The notes: generated by a model from the sequence alone, not told the origin. Shown: positions 16,575 through 25,375, numbered from the stretch's first letter. The stretch: DNA of 64,000 nucleotides from G11 sp947167445 (GCA_947167445.1 CAMVID010000006.1:114837-178836); one strand, 5' to 3'. Translations and numbers: made by a program.

Positions 16575-17288
16575 ATGATTGAGTTTCAGAATGTAAGCTT
16601 TGCATTTGAGAATAATAAAGAGGTTCTGAAGGACCTGTCTTTCAAAATAGAAAAAGGTGAGTCTGTGGGCCTTATCGGAGCCAACGGAGCCGGAAAGTCC
16701 ACCCTCATGAAGCTGATGGTCGGCCTTCTTACAGGTGAGGGAAAGATTACCATAGACGGAACCGAAGTAAGCCGAAAGAAGCTATACGAGATTCGAGGCA
16801 AAATCGGATTCGTTCTCCAAAACTCCGACGACCAGATGTTTATGCCTACGGTCCTGGAGGATATGATGTTCGCTCCTCTAAACTACGGGCTTTCAAGGGG
16901 GGAGGCGGAGAAAAAAGTCGATGAAGTCCTTGCGCGCCTGAACATTTCGGAGTATAAGGACAAGTATAACCATAAGATTTCCGGTGGCGAAAAGAGAATG
17001 GCAGCCATCGCCACTATTCTTGCCATGGACCCTGAGATTATACTTATGGATGAACCAACATCTGCCCTGGATCCTTATAACAGACGCATTGTCATCAACA
17101 CCATCAAAGAACTTAACCAGACAAAGCTTATTGCGTCCCACGATCTGGATATGATTCTTGATACCTGTGACAGGGTAATCCTTTTGTCAAAGGGCGAAAT
17201 CGTTGCAGACGGTCCGGTTCGTGAAATCCTAAGTAACAAAGAACTTCTGGAAGCAAATCGTATGGAACTGCCCTTGAGCTTAAAATAA
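16575..17288 (+). CDS. cbiO: ECF transporter ATPase CbiO
   Basis: A soluble ABC ATPase that powers metal uptake. Walker A is GANGAGKST, the Q-loop segment is 'GFVLQNSDDQMFMPTV', the signature is ISGGEKR, Walker B is ILMDEPTSALD and the switch is ASHDLDM. The 237-residue length is slightly short of ~270-residue CbiO proteins but all motifs are intact. GAGG lies in the end of cbiQ just upstream, indicating translational coupling. It is the last dedicated gene of the importer; a MATE gene follows after 13 bp. Confidence 0.92.
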   Translation: MIEFQNVSFAFENNKEVLKDLSFKIEKGESVGLIGANGAGKSTLMKLMVGLLTGEGKITIDGTEVSRKKLYEIRGKIGFVLQNSDDQMFMPTVLEDMMFAPLNYGLSRGEAEKKVDEVLARLNISEYKDKYNHKISGGEKRMAAIATILAMDPEIILMDEPTSALDPYNRRIVINTIKELNQTKLIASHDLDMILDTCDRVILLSKGEIVADGPVREILSNKELLEANRMELPLSLK

Positions 17289-17301
17289 CACAGGTAAAAT
17301 T

Positions 17302-18663
17302 ATGGATACGGATATTAAATCCAGAAAAATTGATATGACCGAAGGTCCCATTATGAGGAATATCCTGTTGTTTGCAATTCCGATGGTAATAGGGAACATT
17401 CTTCAGCAGCTCTACACAACAGTGGACACTTTGGTGCTTGGAAACTTTTGTGGACATACGTCCCTGGCGGCAATGGGAACCAGTGCGCAGCCGGTGGAGG
17501 TGTTGCTCAGTATATTTCTCGGAATAGGTGGAGGAGCCTCTGTTATAACGAGCCAACATATAGGAGCCGGAGACAGGAGAAGAATCAAGGATACCTGCAA
17601 AACAGCTGTCACCATAGTCTACACTGTGGGAATTCCTTTGGGAGTTTTGGGTTGTATTCTTGCTCCCTTTATTCTTAAGTTTATGGGAACTCCCTCAGAT
17701 GTTTGGGACGAGGCCTTGATATATACCAGGATAGTATTTCTTGGAACACTGGGAAATATAGGATATAACATGAATGCCGGACTCTTAAGAGGCATGGGAG
17801 ACTCTAAGGCATCCCTATGGTTTCTGGTGATTTCATGCATTACCAATATAATCCTGGATCTGTTATTTGTCGCAGTTTTTTCCATGGGTATTGCGGGGGC
17901 AGCCATTGCCACCATCATATCGATGTATTTATCCTGGACAGTAAGCATATATTATATAAGGAAAAAGGACCCGGAGTTAGAATATTCAGGACTGCCGAGG
18001 GGCGTTGAGAAAACAGAGCTTAAGGGAATTCTGTCTCTTGGAATTCCTCTTGGAATAAACAATTCTCTGTTTTCCTTCGGCCACATGGCACTTCAGATAA
18101 TGATAAATTCTCAAGGCTCTGTTTTTATGGCTGCAGCGTCGGTTTCAAGCAGAGTCTATAATATGGCAAACATGGCCATCACAGGAATATCTTCGGCTGC
18201 TTCCACTTTTTCCGGACAAAACTATGGGGCAGGCAGGATGGACCGCCTTAAAGAGGGCCATATAAAAATACCGATTATGTCAGGCCTCATAACTTTAGCC
18301 TTTGGAATCCTGGTGGTGGGATTCAGAATGCCGATTCTCATGCTGTTTCAAAGGGATGAGGAAGTATTGTTCTACGCAAGCAGATTTGTGGTGGTAATGT
18401 TGATGTCCTATTGGATGTATGCCATATATAATGCGATATCCAATATCATAAATGGCACGGGAAAGGTGAAATATACACTGATAACCAATCTGCTGATGCT
18501 TTGGGCGGTGAGAATACCTGCAGCATATGTTATAACACAATTTTTTGACGGAACTTATTTGATGTTAAGCTATCCGGCTTCATTTCTTTTTGGAATGATA
18601 GCCATGATTCTTTATTATATATTTGCGAAGGAATGGAAGACTCTCCGCGCCGCAAGGGGATAG
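17302..18663 (+). CDS. MATE-family efflux transporter
   Basis: A 453-residue protein with about 12 hydrophobic helices in two internally related halves, each beginning with MATE-like segments ('FAIPMVIGNILQQLYTTVDTLVLG' region and 'LSLGIPLGINNSLFSFGHMALQ' region). MATE proteins expel cationic or amphipathic compounds using Na+ or H+ gradients. It closely follows cbiO and precedes an MBL-fold gene by 3 bp, so it may be co-transcribed with both. Substrate is not visible. The weak AGG site upstream suggests modest translation. Confidence 0.9.
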   Translation: MDTDIKSRKIDMTEGPIMRNILLFAIPMVIGNILQQLYTTVDTLVLGNFCGHTSLAAMGTSAQPVEVLLSIFLGIGGGASVITSQHIGAGDRRRIKDTCKTAVTIVYTVGIPLGVLGCILAPFILKFMGTPSDVWDEALIYTRIVFLGTLGNIGYNMNAGLLRGMGDSKASLWFLVISCITNIILDLLFVAVFSMGIAGAAIATIISMYLSWTVSIYYIRKKDPELEYSGLPRGVEKTELKGILSLGIPLGINNSLFSFGHMALQIMINSQGSVFMAAASVSSRVYNMANMAITGISSAASTFSGQNYGAGRMDRLKEGHIKIPIMSGLITLAFGILVVGFRMPILMLFQRDEEVLFYASRFVVVMLMSYWMYAIYNAISNIINGTGKVKYTLITNLLMLWAVRIPAAYVITQFFDGTYLMLSYPASFLFGMIAMILYYIFAKEWKTLRAARG

Positions 18664-18666
18664 AAA

Positions 18667-19485
18667 ATGAAAACAAAAATAACGGTAATAGTAGACAACA
18701 AACCATCAGAGGAGCTGGGCGGAGAATGGGGACTTTCCATTCTCGCAGAATATGGTGATAAGAAGATTCTTCTTGATGTTGGATCCTCAGACTTGTTCGC
18801 AGAGAATATGAAAAAGCTCGGTTTTGATATTGCGGATGTGGATTATGGAGTGCTCAGTCACGCCCACTATGACCATTCCAACGGCTTAAGAAGGTTCTTT
18901 AACGATAATAAAAAGGCAAAATTCTACTTCAGAGAAACCACCAGTGAGAACTGCTATCACAAGAAGTTTATTTTCAGATTCTACATTGGTATTCCCAAGC
19001 ATATTCTTAGGGATTATCCCGACAGGATAGAGATGGTATCCGGTGATTATAAGCTGTGCGACGGAGTTTATCTGATTCCCCATAAGACTCCGGGTCTTGA
19101 GAAAATTGGCAAACGGGAATCCATGTACCGCAAGACCAAAAAGGGTATGATTCCCGACAACTTCTCCCACGAGCAGAGTCTTGTGCTTGATACAGACAAG
19201 GGCCTTGTAATTCTTAACAGCTGCTCCCATGGCGGAACCATCAATATAATAAACGAGGTTAAGTCCACCTTCCCTGACAAACATGTACATGCTTTGATAG
19301 GCGGGTTCCATCTGTTCAATAAGCCTGAGGATGAAATCAGAGCCACCGCCAAAGCCATAAAGGAAACAGGAATTGATTTTGTCTGCACAGGTCATTGCAC
19401 CAAAGACCGCGCCTATGGCATTATGAAAGAAGAACTTGGCGAAAAGCTTGAACAGCTGAGAGCCGGCCTTGTTATGGAATTCTAG
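18667..19485 (+). CDS. MBL-fold metallohydrolase
   Basis: A metallo-beta-lactamase-fold enzyme with the zinc motif SHAHYDHSNG (~residues 66-75, a variant of HxHxDH), a later 'NSCSHGGTINI' His and 'CTGHCT' near the C-terminus. The pattern matches proteins annotated as related to 7,8-dihydropterin-6-methyl-4-(beta-D-ribofuranosyl)-aminobenzene-5'-phosphate synthase, common in anaerobes. The precise substrate cannot be given. It begins 3 bp after the MATE gene and precedes an acetyltransferase by 17 bp. Confidence 0.85.
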   Translation: MKTKITVIVDNKPSEELGGEWGLSILAEYGDKKILLDVGSSDLFAENMKKLGFDIADVDYGVLSHAHYDHSNGLRRFFNDNKKAKFYFRETTSENCYHKKFIFRFYIGIPKHILRDYPDRIEMVSGDYKLCDGVYLIPHKTPGLEKIGKRESMYRKTKKGMIPDNFSHEQSLVLDTDKGLVILNSCSHGGTINIINEVKSTFPDKHVHALIGGFHLFNKPEDEIRATAKAIKETGIDFVCTGHCTKDRAYGIMKEELGEKLEQLRAGLVMEF

Positions 19486-19502
19486 GAAATGAGAAAACGA
19501 AA

Positions 19503-19994
19503 ATGGATTTGGATTACGAAATAGTACTTGCCACGGAAGAAGACCGTGAAGAGGTACTTGCGCTATATAAGTCTCAGCTTGGCAGACCCTTCTGTCCCTG
19601 GGATGAGGAATACCCCAGTAACGGCACCATAGATTTTGACCTTGAAAGAGACTCATTATTTATCTTAAGATCTGAAGGCAAAATCGTCGGCTGCTTCTCT
19701 GTGGAGGACGACGAAGATGTGGACGCCCTTGAGTGCTGGGACAGGAGTATCTTCCCCGGAGGAGAATTGGCGAGACTTGCGGTTTTGCCTGAAATGCAGA
19801 ATAAGGGAATTGCCAAGATTCTGGTGGAATACGGTCTGGCAGAGCTAAAGCGAAGAGGCTTTAAGAGCATTCACTTTCTGGTGGACAAGCATAATGTCAA
19901 AGCACTTAAGGCCTACTCCCACTTTGGATTTAAGACTGTTGGGGAGACATTCATGTACGAACACGAGTATCTATGCTGTGAGAAGGAACTATAG
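19503..19994 (+). CDS. GNAT-family N-acetyltransferase
   Basis: A 163-residue single-domain acetyltransferase. The acetyl-CoA binding motif is 'LARLAVLPEMQNKGIAKILVEYGL' (residues ~82-106), a good match to the RxxGxG/A loop, followed by 'HNVKALKAYSHFGFKTVG', the usual motif B. The acceptor is unknown. It sits in a run of closely spaced small enzyme genes that follows the cobalt/nickel operon. Confidence 0.88.
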   Translation: MDLDYEIVLATEEDREEVLALYKSQLGRPFCPWDEEYPSNGTIDFDLERDSLFILRSEGKIVGCFSVEDDEDVDALECWDRSIFPGGELARLAVLPEMQNKGIAKILVEYGLAELKRRGFKSIHFLVDKHNVKALKAYSHFGFKTVGETFMYEHEYLCCEKEL

Positions 19995-20006
19995 AAGGGA
20001 AAGTAA

Positions 20007-20483
20007 ATGATTAACGAGAAGGTTAAAGCATATTTAGAAGGGAAGGGCTTCGGTGACAGAATAACCGAACACAAAGAAACCATCGATACTGTTGAGCATG
20101 CCGCAATGCAGATTGGATGCTCTGAGTCGGAGATTGCCAAAACTCTTTCATTTCTTGTGGATGATAAACCTGTGATTGTAGTTATGGCAGGTGATGGCCG
20201 AGTAAACAGCTCAAAGTTTAAGGCACTGTTTCACACAAAGCCAAGCATGATTCCCAGAGACAGAGTTGAGGAGATCACAGGATTTCAACCGGGAGGCGTT
20301 TGTCCTTTTGCTGTTCCATCGGAAATTCCCGTTTGGCTGGATATTTCCATGAAGAGATTTGAATACATCCATCCTGCCGGAGGAAACGAGTATGTTTCCG
20401 TAAAGCTTACGCCTGATGAATTGGAGGCGGCAACAGAGGCTGAAGGATGGTGTGATGTTTGTAAGGGATGGGAGGAAGAATGA
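20007..20483 (+). CDS. YbaK/ProX-family aminoacyl-tRNA deacylase
   Basis: A 158-residue protein of the family that hydrolyses mischarged tRNAs, for example Cys-tRNA(Pro) or Ala-tRNA(Pro). Typical motifs are 'IAKTLSFLVDDKPVIVVMAGD' near residues 45-70 with the conserved Lys, and 'GFQPGGVCPFAVP' near 90-103, the GxxxGxxxPF loop lining the active site. Its stop overlaps the next gene's ATG by 4 bp. The exact tRNA partner is not predictable from sequence alone. Confidence 0.85.
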   Translation: MINEKVKAYLEGKGFGDRITEHKETIDTVEHAAMQIGCSESEIAKTLSFLVDDKPVIVVMAGDGRVNSSKFKALFHTKPSMIPRDRVEEITGFQPGGVCPFAVPSEIPVWLDISMKRFEYIHPAGGNEYVSVKLTPDELEAATEAEGWCDVCKGWEEE

Positions 20484-20761
20484 AACATTATATAATTGTG
20501 AAGTTTAAAGATAAGAATAATACAGAGAAATTGCTTCCCGAAATCAGAGAGCTATATGATAAAGCTCTCAGGATTGAGGGGGTTGAAAATATCGAGATTC
20601 ATAAAACAAACAGTCAAAGGGATAACAGGTACAGTCTCATGATGGAGATGACCCTCTCACCGGAAGGACTGGAAAGATTTGATGCCTCCGAGGTTCACAG
20701 AGACTGGAAAAGCAAGTACGGAGAGTTGCTTGAAAGCAAGGCGATATTTGACTGCGAATAG
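20480..20761 (+). CDS. Dabb (stress-responsive A/B barrel) domain protein
   Basis: A 93-residue single-domain protein. The start at 20480 is preferred over 20468 because GGGAGGAAG lies between them and the ATGA overlaps the upstream stop. The sequence follows the dimeric alpha/beta-barrel pattern: first strand 'KHYIIVKFK', helix 'LLPEIRELYDKAL', and the later 'HRDWKSKYGELL' segment. Members of the family have stress-related or small-molecule-lyase roles; none can be assigned here. Confidence 0.75.
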   Translation: MKHYIIVKFKDKNNTEKLLPEIRELYDKALRIEGVENIEIHKTNSQRDNRYSLMMEMTLSPEGLERFDASEVHRDWKSKYGELLESKAIFDCE

Positions 20762-20770
20762 GATAATGAA

Positions 20771-20794
20771 ATGCCCCTGTCAATGACAGGGGCA
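20771..20794. terminator. Shared bidirectional terminator
   Basis: ATGCCCCTGTCA / TGACAGGGGCAT, nearly loop-free perfect stem, lies between convergent genes and is followed by AATTT on plus and TTCATT on minus. Confidence 0.75.
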
Positions 20795-20802
20795 TAATTT
20801 GA

Positions 20803-21108
20803 TTAGGCTAATGGTTGCTTCCCCAGCGGAACAACTGCAAGTGTCTTTCCCAAAGGAGCCAATAATTTTAATAAAGTATTTATCTGGGGATTTGTATGGC
20901 CTTTTTCAATTCTGGAGATAACCGGTCTTTGAACACCACTCAATTCCTCAAGTTCCTTTTGGCTGATATTTTTATCTTCCCTGGCCTTGATTAGCTCGCA
21001 AATAATATTAGCTTTAAGTGTGCTTTCGGCAATTTCCTCTGGAGTATAGATTTGGCTTTCTATATCATCCCATGTTGTAAATTCATGTCCGTTAAGAACT
21101 ATGCTCAT
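20803..21108 (-). CDS. higA: HigA-like XRE-family antitoxin
   Basis: A 101-residue protein with an XRE/Cro helix-turn-helix (~residues 36-90: 'LIKAREDKNISQKELEELSG ... ISRIEKGHTNPQINTLLKLL'). It follows the toxin gene, overlapping its stop by 4 bp, which is the toxin-first order typical of higBA loci. It would neutralise the toxin and repress the operon. A perfect 18-bp palindrome at 21489-21506 just upstream of the toxin start is a likely operator. Confidence 0.85.
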   Translation of the reverse strand: MSIVLNGHEFTTWDDIESQIYTPEEIAESTLKANIICELIKAREDKNISQKELEELSGVQRPVISRIEKGHTNPQINTLLKLLAPLGKTLAVVPLGKQPLA

Positions 21109-21464
21109 ACAATACCGCTCCTTTCTTTAAAATCTTCCCATTCTCTTTTTGCTTTTTCTACTTCCCTTCGGGGTGTTTTTTGTGTCTTTTTAAAGTAATG
21201 ATGAAGAAGGACATATTTCCCGCCCTTAATTCCGGCAAAGAAGATCCTGTCTCTTAATGGTCTGAGCTCCCATATGTCGCCCTCCAAGTGCTTTATGTAT
21301 TCTTCACCTGCTCTGGTTCCGACATTAAGCAAAATTTTTATATATAGTAACAATTTATTTAGACGAATTTTACTATCTTTTCCTTTGGACTTTTTAAGTC
21401 TATTAATAAATTCCAAGACAGGTTTATTCCCTCTTGAATCCTCGTAAAAAATAATTCTACTCAT
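21105..21464 (-). CDS. higB: HigB/RelE-superfamily toxin (Gp49-like)
   Basis: A 119-residue protein of the phage-derived Gp49-like/HigB group. It has the N-terminal 'IIFYEDSRGNKPVLEFINRL' segment and the central 'EGDIWELRPLRDRIFFAG' region, whose strand carries the conserved Arg residues used in ribosome-dependent mRNA cleavage. AAGGAG precedes the ATG. The antitoxin gene overlaps its 3' end. Such pairs contribute to plasmid or island maintenance and stress responses; this one appears intact and chromosomal. Confidence 0.85.
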   Translation of the reverse strand: MSRIIFYEDSRGNKPVLEFINRLKKSKGKDSKIRLNKLLLYIKILLNVGTRAGEEYIKHLEGDIWELRPLRDRIFFAGIKGGKYVLLHHYFKKTQKTPRREVEKAKREWEDFKERSGIV

Positions 21465-21488
21465 GATACTCCTTACGATTAATTTAAA

Positions 21489-21506
21489 TGTAACTTATAA
21501 GTTACA
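21489..21506. promoter_or_regulatory. Perfect palindromic operator candidate of the higBA pair
   Basis: TGTAACTTATAAGTTACA is an 18-bp perfect palindrome centred 33 bp upstream of the toxin ATG. XRE antitoxins usually bind such sites. Its half-site TGTAAC resembles that of the oxygen-stress sites but the spacing differs (N6 rather than N4), so a different protein is expected. Confidence 0.65.
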
Positions 21507-21561
21507 CAATGTCAATACGTTTAGTTCGTGTACATTGTTATTCCTATTATTTCACGGGATT

Positions 21562-21582
21562 ATGAAATCGAAATGATTTCAT
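21562..21582. repeat. Small inverted repeat in an intergenic region
   Basis: ATGAAATC / GATTTCAT with a 5-base spacer lies in the 206-bp AT-rich gap between the toxin gene and a GNAT gene. No T-run or promoter link is clear; function unknown. Confidence 0.35.
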
Positions 21583-21670
21583 TAGAAAGTAATTCAAATT
21601 AGCTATATAAGAATATCATAGTCTGAAAATCAATTCCATATAAATCTATAAAAAATAGACACAATAAGTA

Positions 21671-22627
21671 TCAAACTATTTTTTTTCTCATTGTGGCAAA
21701 TTCTTCTTCAACTGTAAAGCCCACTTTTTTGTATATCTCCAGAGCTTTGTTTTCTTTGCCTGTAAAAAGCGTCACGTACTCCACTCCGGCATTTCTAAAG
21801 CCTTCACAAAGTTTATGAAACAGAAGGGTTCCTATACCCATTCCCCTATAGGCTTCATCCACCGCAACTCCAAGGAAATACCCTCGTCCCGAAGGCTCCT
21901 TTATGGTAGGCCCCGTAAAACCTGCTGCCTTCCCATTATCCGAAACAAATATAAGGGGCTCCTTCTTATTAAGGCTGTCGGGAATCTGAATGCTCCAAAG
22001 GGGATTGTTAAGTCTCTCTAAAAACTCTTCGATTCCTGTAACGCTATCTTCTGTGTAATAGTCTATGGTGATTCCTTTGGCTTTCAGGTCCTCTTCCCGC
22101 TTCTTCATTTCCTCAGGCATTTCAAAAGATCTGATGTCCATATGCATGGAGCACTCGTGACTTTTTATCTCATAACCTCTTCTTTTCAGGATTTCATAAA
22201 GCTTTGAACCAATTAAAACTCCCGGGCGATTGTTATGCTCATGGCCATTCTGCTTCGCCATGCACCAGGAAAGTCTCATGGGATTATAGAAACTGAATTC
22301 CGCACGCTCCCTCCCGCCGTCTCTAAATTTTCTCTCAAAATAATCCAGAGCTTCACCAACATGCTTGTCATCTTCATATTCATCATCAAAAATACAGCAA
22401 GTGATATAACCGGCTTTATCAGCAAAGGGTATGGTTTCGTCATCACCCATTGCACCCAGGGCAAAACCTTTAATTTCTCCGTTTACTTCAAAGCGGTAAT
22501 CAAGATCAGGATTATAATATCTGTTCTCCGTAAGGGCCGCTTTTAATTCTGCTTCAGATAAAGGCTTATATCCCTTTGCGGTTGCTGTTGTATTCCAAAA
22601 GTCTAAGAGTGATTTTATATTGGTCAT
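21671..22627 (-). CDS. GNAT-family acetyltransferase with two GNAT-like halves
   Basis: 318 residues. The C-terminal half (~195-318) is a clear acetyltransferase domain with 'YFLGVAVDEAYRGMGIGTLLFHKL' as the acetyl-CoA loop (RGMGIG) and 'NKALEIYKKVGFTVEEEF'. The N-terminal half has the shape of a degenerate GNAT domain ('GFALGAMGDDETIPFADKAGYITCCIFDDEY') without a good acetyl-CoA loop. The tandem arrangement resembles mycothiol-synthase-like two-domain enzymes. The substrate is unknown. It is transcribed alone on the minus strand, divergent from the GH9 gene. Confidence 0.85.
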   Translation of the reverse strand: MTNIKSLLDFWNTTATAKGYKPLSEAELKAALTENRYYNPDLDYRFEVNGEIKGFALGAMGDDETIPFADKAGYITCCIFDDEYEDDKHVGEALDYFERKFRDGGRERAEFSFYNPMRLSWCMAKQNGHEHNNRPGVLIGSKLYEILKRRGYEIKSHECSMHMDIRSFEMPEEMKKREEDLKAKGITIDYYTEDSVTGIEEFLERLNNPLWSIQIPDSLNKKEPLIFVSDNGKAAGFTGPTIKEPSGRGYFLGVAVDEAYRGMGIGTLLFHKLCEGFRNAGVEYVTLFTGKENKALEIYKKVGFTVEEEFATMRKKIV

Positions 22628-22671
22628 GGTTTTATTCTATCATAGTATGGTAGAATTATCCTGTGGGGAAG

Positions 22672-22683
22672 TTAATCGATTAA
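22672..22683. promoter_or_regulatory. Candidate LacI-type operator before the GH9 gene
   Basis: TTAATCGATTAA is a perfect 12-bp palindrome with central CG, 19 bp before the GH9 ATG. A TAGAAT hexamer lies near 22651-22656, so the operator would sit just downstream of the start of transcription. The same AATCGATT core lies before the sugar ABC operon at 3891-3898. Confidence 0.5.
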
Positions 22684-22702
22684 GTAAGATCGGAGAAATG
22701 GT

Positions 22703-24469
22703 ATGAAAAAGAAATATCTTGCTCTGCTGTTGGCTTCTGTAATGGCTGTATCGGTTATGGGATGTGCCCCAAATGAAGAAGCTGCGGTAGAGGCTGCTGG
22801 ATCTGAAACAGAAGAAAACATTGAAGCAAAGGAAGAGGAGACAGTGATGAGAAACGCGTCAGGAAATGTTAATTTAAATCAGGTTGGCTTTATGCCTAAA
22901 GCAAGAAAGACTGTGGTTGTAAGGGGTGAGAATCTCGATCCGGAATTTAGAATTTTGGATGCGAAGACTGACGAGGAAGTTTTCAAGGGAACTCTCACAG
23001 GTCCTGTTGAAGCCAAGGAAGCTGCAGAGACGGTCTATCAGGGAGATTTCTCTGATTTTACCACTCCCGGAAATTATGTGGTAAAGGTTTCAAACGATGA
23101 GGAGTCCTATCCTTTTGAGATAAAAGATGGCGTGTATGATGAGGCATTAAAGGAGATATTCCTGTTTTTCTATAAGCAGCGCTGCGGTTGTGAGGTAGAG
23201 GAATCAATTGTTGGAAAGATTGCTCACGGCCCCTGTCATACCTCTGATGCTCAGATTTACGGAACAAAGGAATATAAGGAAGTTAATGGCGGATGGCACG
23301 ATGCAGGTGACTACGGAAGATACGTGGTTGCAGGAGCCACAAGCATTGCAGATATGTTTATGGCTTATGAGGATTTCCCTGAGATTTGGAAAACTGATTC
23401 AGTGGGAATTCCCGAAAGCGGAAACGGAATCCCCGATATTCTTGATGAAGCAAGATATGAGCTTGACTGGATGCTTAAGATGCAGGATGAGGCAACCGGC
23501 GGGGTTTACCACAAGGTTACCTGCATAGACTTCCCCGGATATGTAATGCCCGAGGCAGAAACAAAGAAGCTGGTACTTGCTCCCATTTCTCCCACCGCAA
23601 CAGGAGATTTTGCAGCTGTTATGGCTATGGCATCAAGAATCTACAGACCCTTCGATGAAGAATTTGCTAACAAGGCTCTTGAAGTTGCAAAGAAAGCATG
23701 GGACTTCCTTGAAGCAAATCCTGGCATGGAAGGCTTTAAAAATCCTCCCGAAATTCATACAGGCGAATACGGTGACGGTGACAGTTCGGATGAGAGATAC
23801 TGGGCTGCAGTTGAGCTTTTAAAGGTTACAGGCGAATCAAAGTATAAAGATTATGTAGCAAAAGCTCTTTCAGGCAACGTTCCCTTCGGCTTTGGCTGGG
23901 ACACAATGGGAACCTATGGAAACGCTGCTTATCTTTCACTTGATGAGAGCTTACAGGATGCAGCACTTAAGGACAAAGTTCTAGAAGCATGTAAGAATCA
24001 GGCAAGTGTGTACCTTAACAATGTGAAGACAGATGGTTATATGTGCGACCTGGGATCAAACTATATCTGGGGTTCCAACTTAAGCGTTTGTTCCTTTGCG
24101 AGACTGATGCTTCTTGTTAACAAATACTGCCCCGATATGAAGGAAATGTACACCGCTGCATATGATCAGATTTCATACCTGTTTGGTCAGAATGCAGTCT
24201 CCTATTCATTCATTTCCGGATTCGGAACAAACTATACTCAGAACTCTCACCACAGACCCAGTCTTGCAACAAGCTCCCTTGTAAAGGGAATGGTTGCAGG
24301 CGGACCTAACGGCGGCAAGCAGGATCCCTGCGCAGGCAAAGCCCTTAAGGATGCGCCTCCCGCTAAGTCCTACATTGACCACAGTGAGAGTTACTCAACC
24401 AATGAGGTTGCCATTTACTGGAACTCACCGGTGCTTTACCTTTTATCAGCAATCATCAGCGGAGAATAA
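22703..24469 (+). CDS. Glycoside hydrolase family 9 lipoprotein (endoglucanase-type)
   Basis: A surface-anchored beta-glucan hydrolase. The signal peptide ends in lipobox VMGC (Cys21), followed by a Glu/Ala-rich linker. Residues ~52-145 form the immunoglobulin-like N-terminal CelD-type module ('NLNQVGFMPKARKTVVV'). The (alpha/alpha)6 catalytic domain follows with all GH9 signatures: 'GGWHDAGDYGRYVV' with the catalytic Asp pair, 'GTNYTQNSHHRPS', and 'STNEVAIYWNSPVLYL' with the proton-donor Glu. No carbohydrate-binding module or dockerin is present. The cell-attached format suits uptake of cello-oligosaccharides by this cell. Confidence 0.93.
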   Translation: MKKKYLALLLASVMAVSVMGCAPNEEAAVEAAGSETEENIEAKEEETVMRNASGNVNLNQVGFMPKARKTVVVRGENLDPEFRILDAKTDEEVFKGTLTGPVEAKEAAETVYQGDFSDFTTPGNYVVKVSNDEESYPFEIKDGVYDEALKEIFLFFYKQRCGCEVEESIVGKIAHGPCHTSDAQIYGTKEYKEVNGGWHDAGDYGRYVVAGATSIADMFMAYEDFPEIWKTDSVGIPESGNGIPDILDEARYELDWMLKMQDEATGGVYHKVTCIDFPGYVMPEAETKKLVLAPISPTATGDFAAVMAMASRIYRPFDEEFANKALEVAKKAWDFLEANPGMEGFKNPPEIHTGEYGDGDSSDERYWAAVELLKVTGESKYKDYVAKALSGNVPFGFGWDTMGTYGNAAYLSLDESLQDAALKDKVLEACKNQASVYLNNVKTDGYMCDLGSNYIWGSNLSVCSFARLMLLVNKYCPDMKEMYTAAYDQISYLFGQNAVSYSFISGFGTNYTQNSHHRPSLATSSLVKGMVAGGPNGGKQDPCAGKALKDAPPAKSYIDHSESYSTNEVAIYWNSPVLYLLSAIISGE

Positions 24470-24472
24470 TAG

Positions 24473-25375
24473 ATGGAACTAAGAACAGAAGCCTTTGTAC
24501 TTAAATATGACGAAAATGAAAAGTCCATTGTCGGATATGAAGACATGGGCTCTGTTCTTGATATCTCTGATAAAACAGACATTGAGGCAGTTGGGAAGAA
24601 AGCTTTCCTTGGATGTAAGTCTATAAAAAAAGTATTTCTGCCGGATAGTATTGAAAGCTTATCCGACTGGTGCTTTTCAAAGTGTAACAATCTGAAAACG
24701 GTAAAGTTTGAAGGAGCAATTAAAGCCAACATCTTCGGCCGTGGAGTCTTTGAGGGCTGCGAACATTTAAAAGAAATATCCTTTAAGGGCGCCCACAAAG
24801 ATTTATCAGTTCTTCTTGCGGCAAATGTAAACAGACTACCAAATGAGCATTTGTTAAGAAGTGAAGATCTGGGACAGCAGGGCTGGTATGAAAAATGGGA
24901 TATCGCCCTTATGGCTCTTCTTAATACCGATGATGCCGAGGGAAGCATCAATACCCTGGTCTGCGGAGAAGAGGATATATCAACAGACGGCATCGGATCT
25001 GTGGACGGAGAGATGCCGGGAGAAACAGACGATTTTGTCAAAAGGGCTGCAAAGAATAAGTGCTTTCTTTGCTTCTTAAGACTTATGCACGACAGTTTTC
25101 TTAAGGAAGATAAGAGGGCTTTGTTTGAAAACTATATTAAGAACAGGGCATATGGCATGGAAAAAGACTTTGCCTGGGTTACCTTAAAGGAAGACTGCGA
25201 GGGAGAGGTTGATTACTACAAGCTTTACCTTTCAATCGTCAAGCCAACAAAAGACGACATCAAAGGAATGGTGGCTGATTTAAGTGCCACTCAGGTTCAG
25301 GCCAAGGCCTTTCTAATTAATGAGGCAGCAGGAAATACTAATGAATCATCGGCTTTAGATGATTTAATGTTATAG
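24473..25375 (+). CDS. Leucine-rich-repeat (BspA-type) protein of unknown function
   Basis: 300 residues with no signal peptide. Residues ~28-105 contain about three BspA/LRR_5-type repeats ('VGKKAFLGCKSIKKVFLP', 'LSDWCFSKCNNLKTVKFEG', 'FGRGVFEGCEHLKEISFKG'). The remaining ~190 residues are acidic and mainly helical with no recognised domain. It starts 3 bp after the GH9 stop, so it is probably co-expressed, but it appears cytoplasmic and a link to cellulose use is not evident. The family usually mediates protein-protein contact. Confidence 0.7.
   Translation: MELRTEAFVLKYDENEKSIVGYEDMGSVLDISDKTDIEAVGKKAFLGCKSIKKVFLPDSIESLSDWCFSKCNNLKTVKFEGAIKANIFGRGVFEGCEHLKEISFKGAHKDLSVLLAANVNRLPNEHLLRSEDLGQQGWYEKWDIALMALLNTDDAEGSINTLVCGEEDISTDGIGSVDGEMPGETDDFVKRAAKNKCFLCFLRLMHDSFLKEDKRALFENYIKNRAYGMEKDFAWVTLKEDCEGEVDYYKLYLSIVKPTKDDIKGMVADLSATQVQAKAFLINEAAGNTNESSALDDLML

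Noticed and set aside
18886..19656. 256-residue frame on the minus strand
   Set aside because: It lies antisense to the MBL-fold and GNAT genes, both well supported. No start signal or motif is present.
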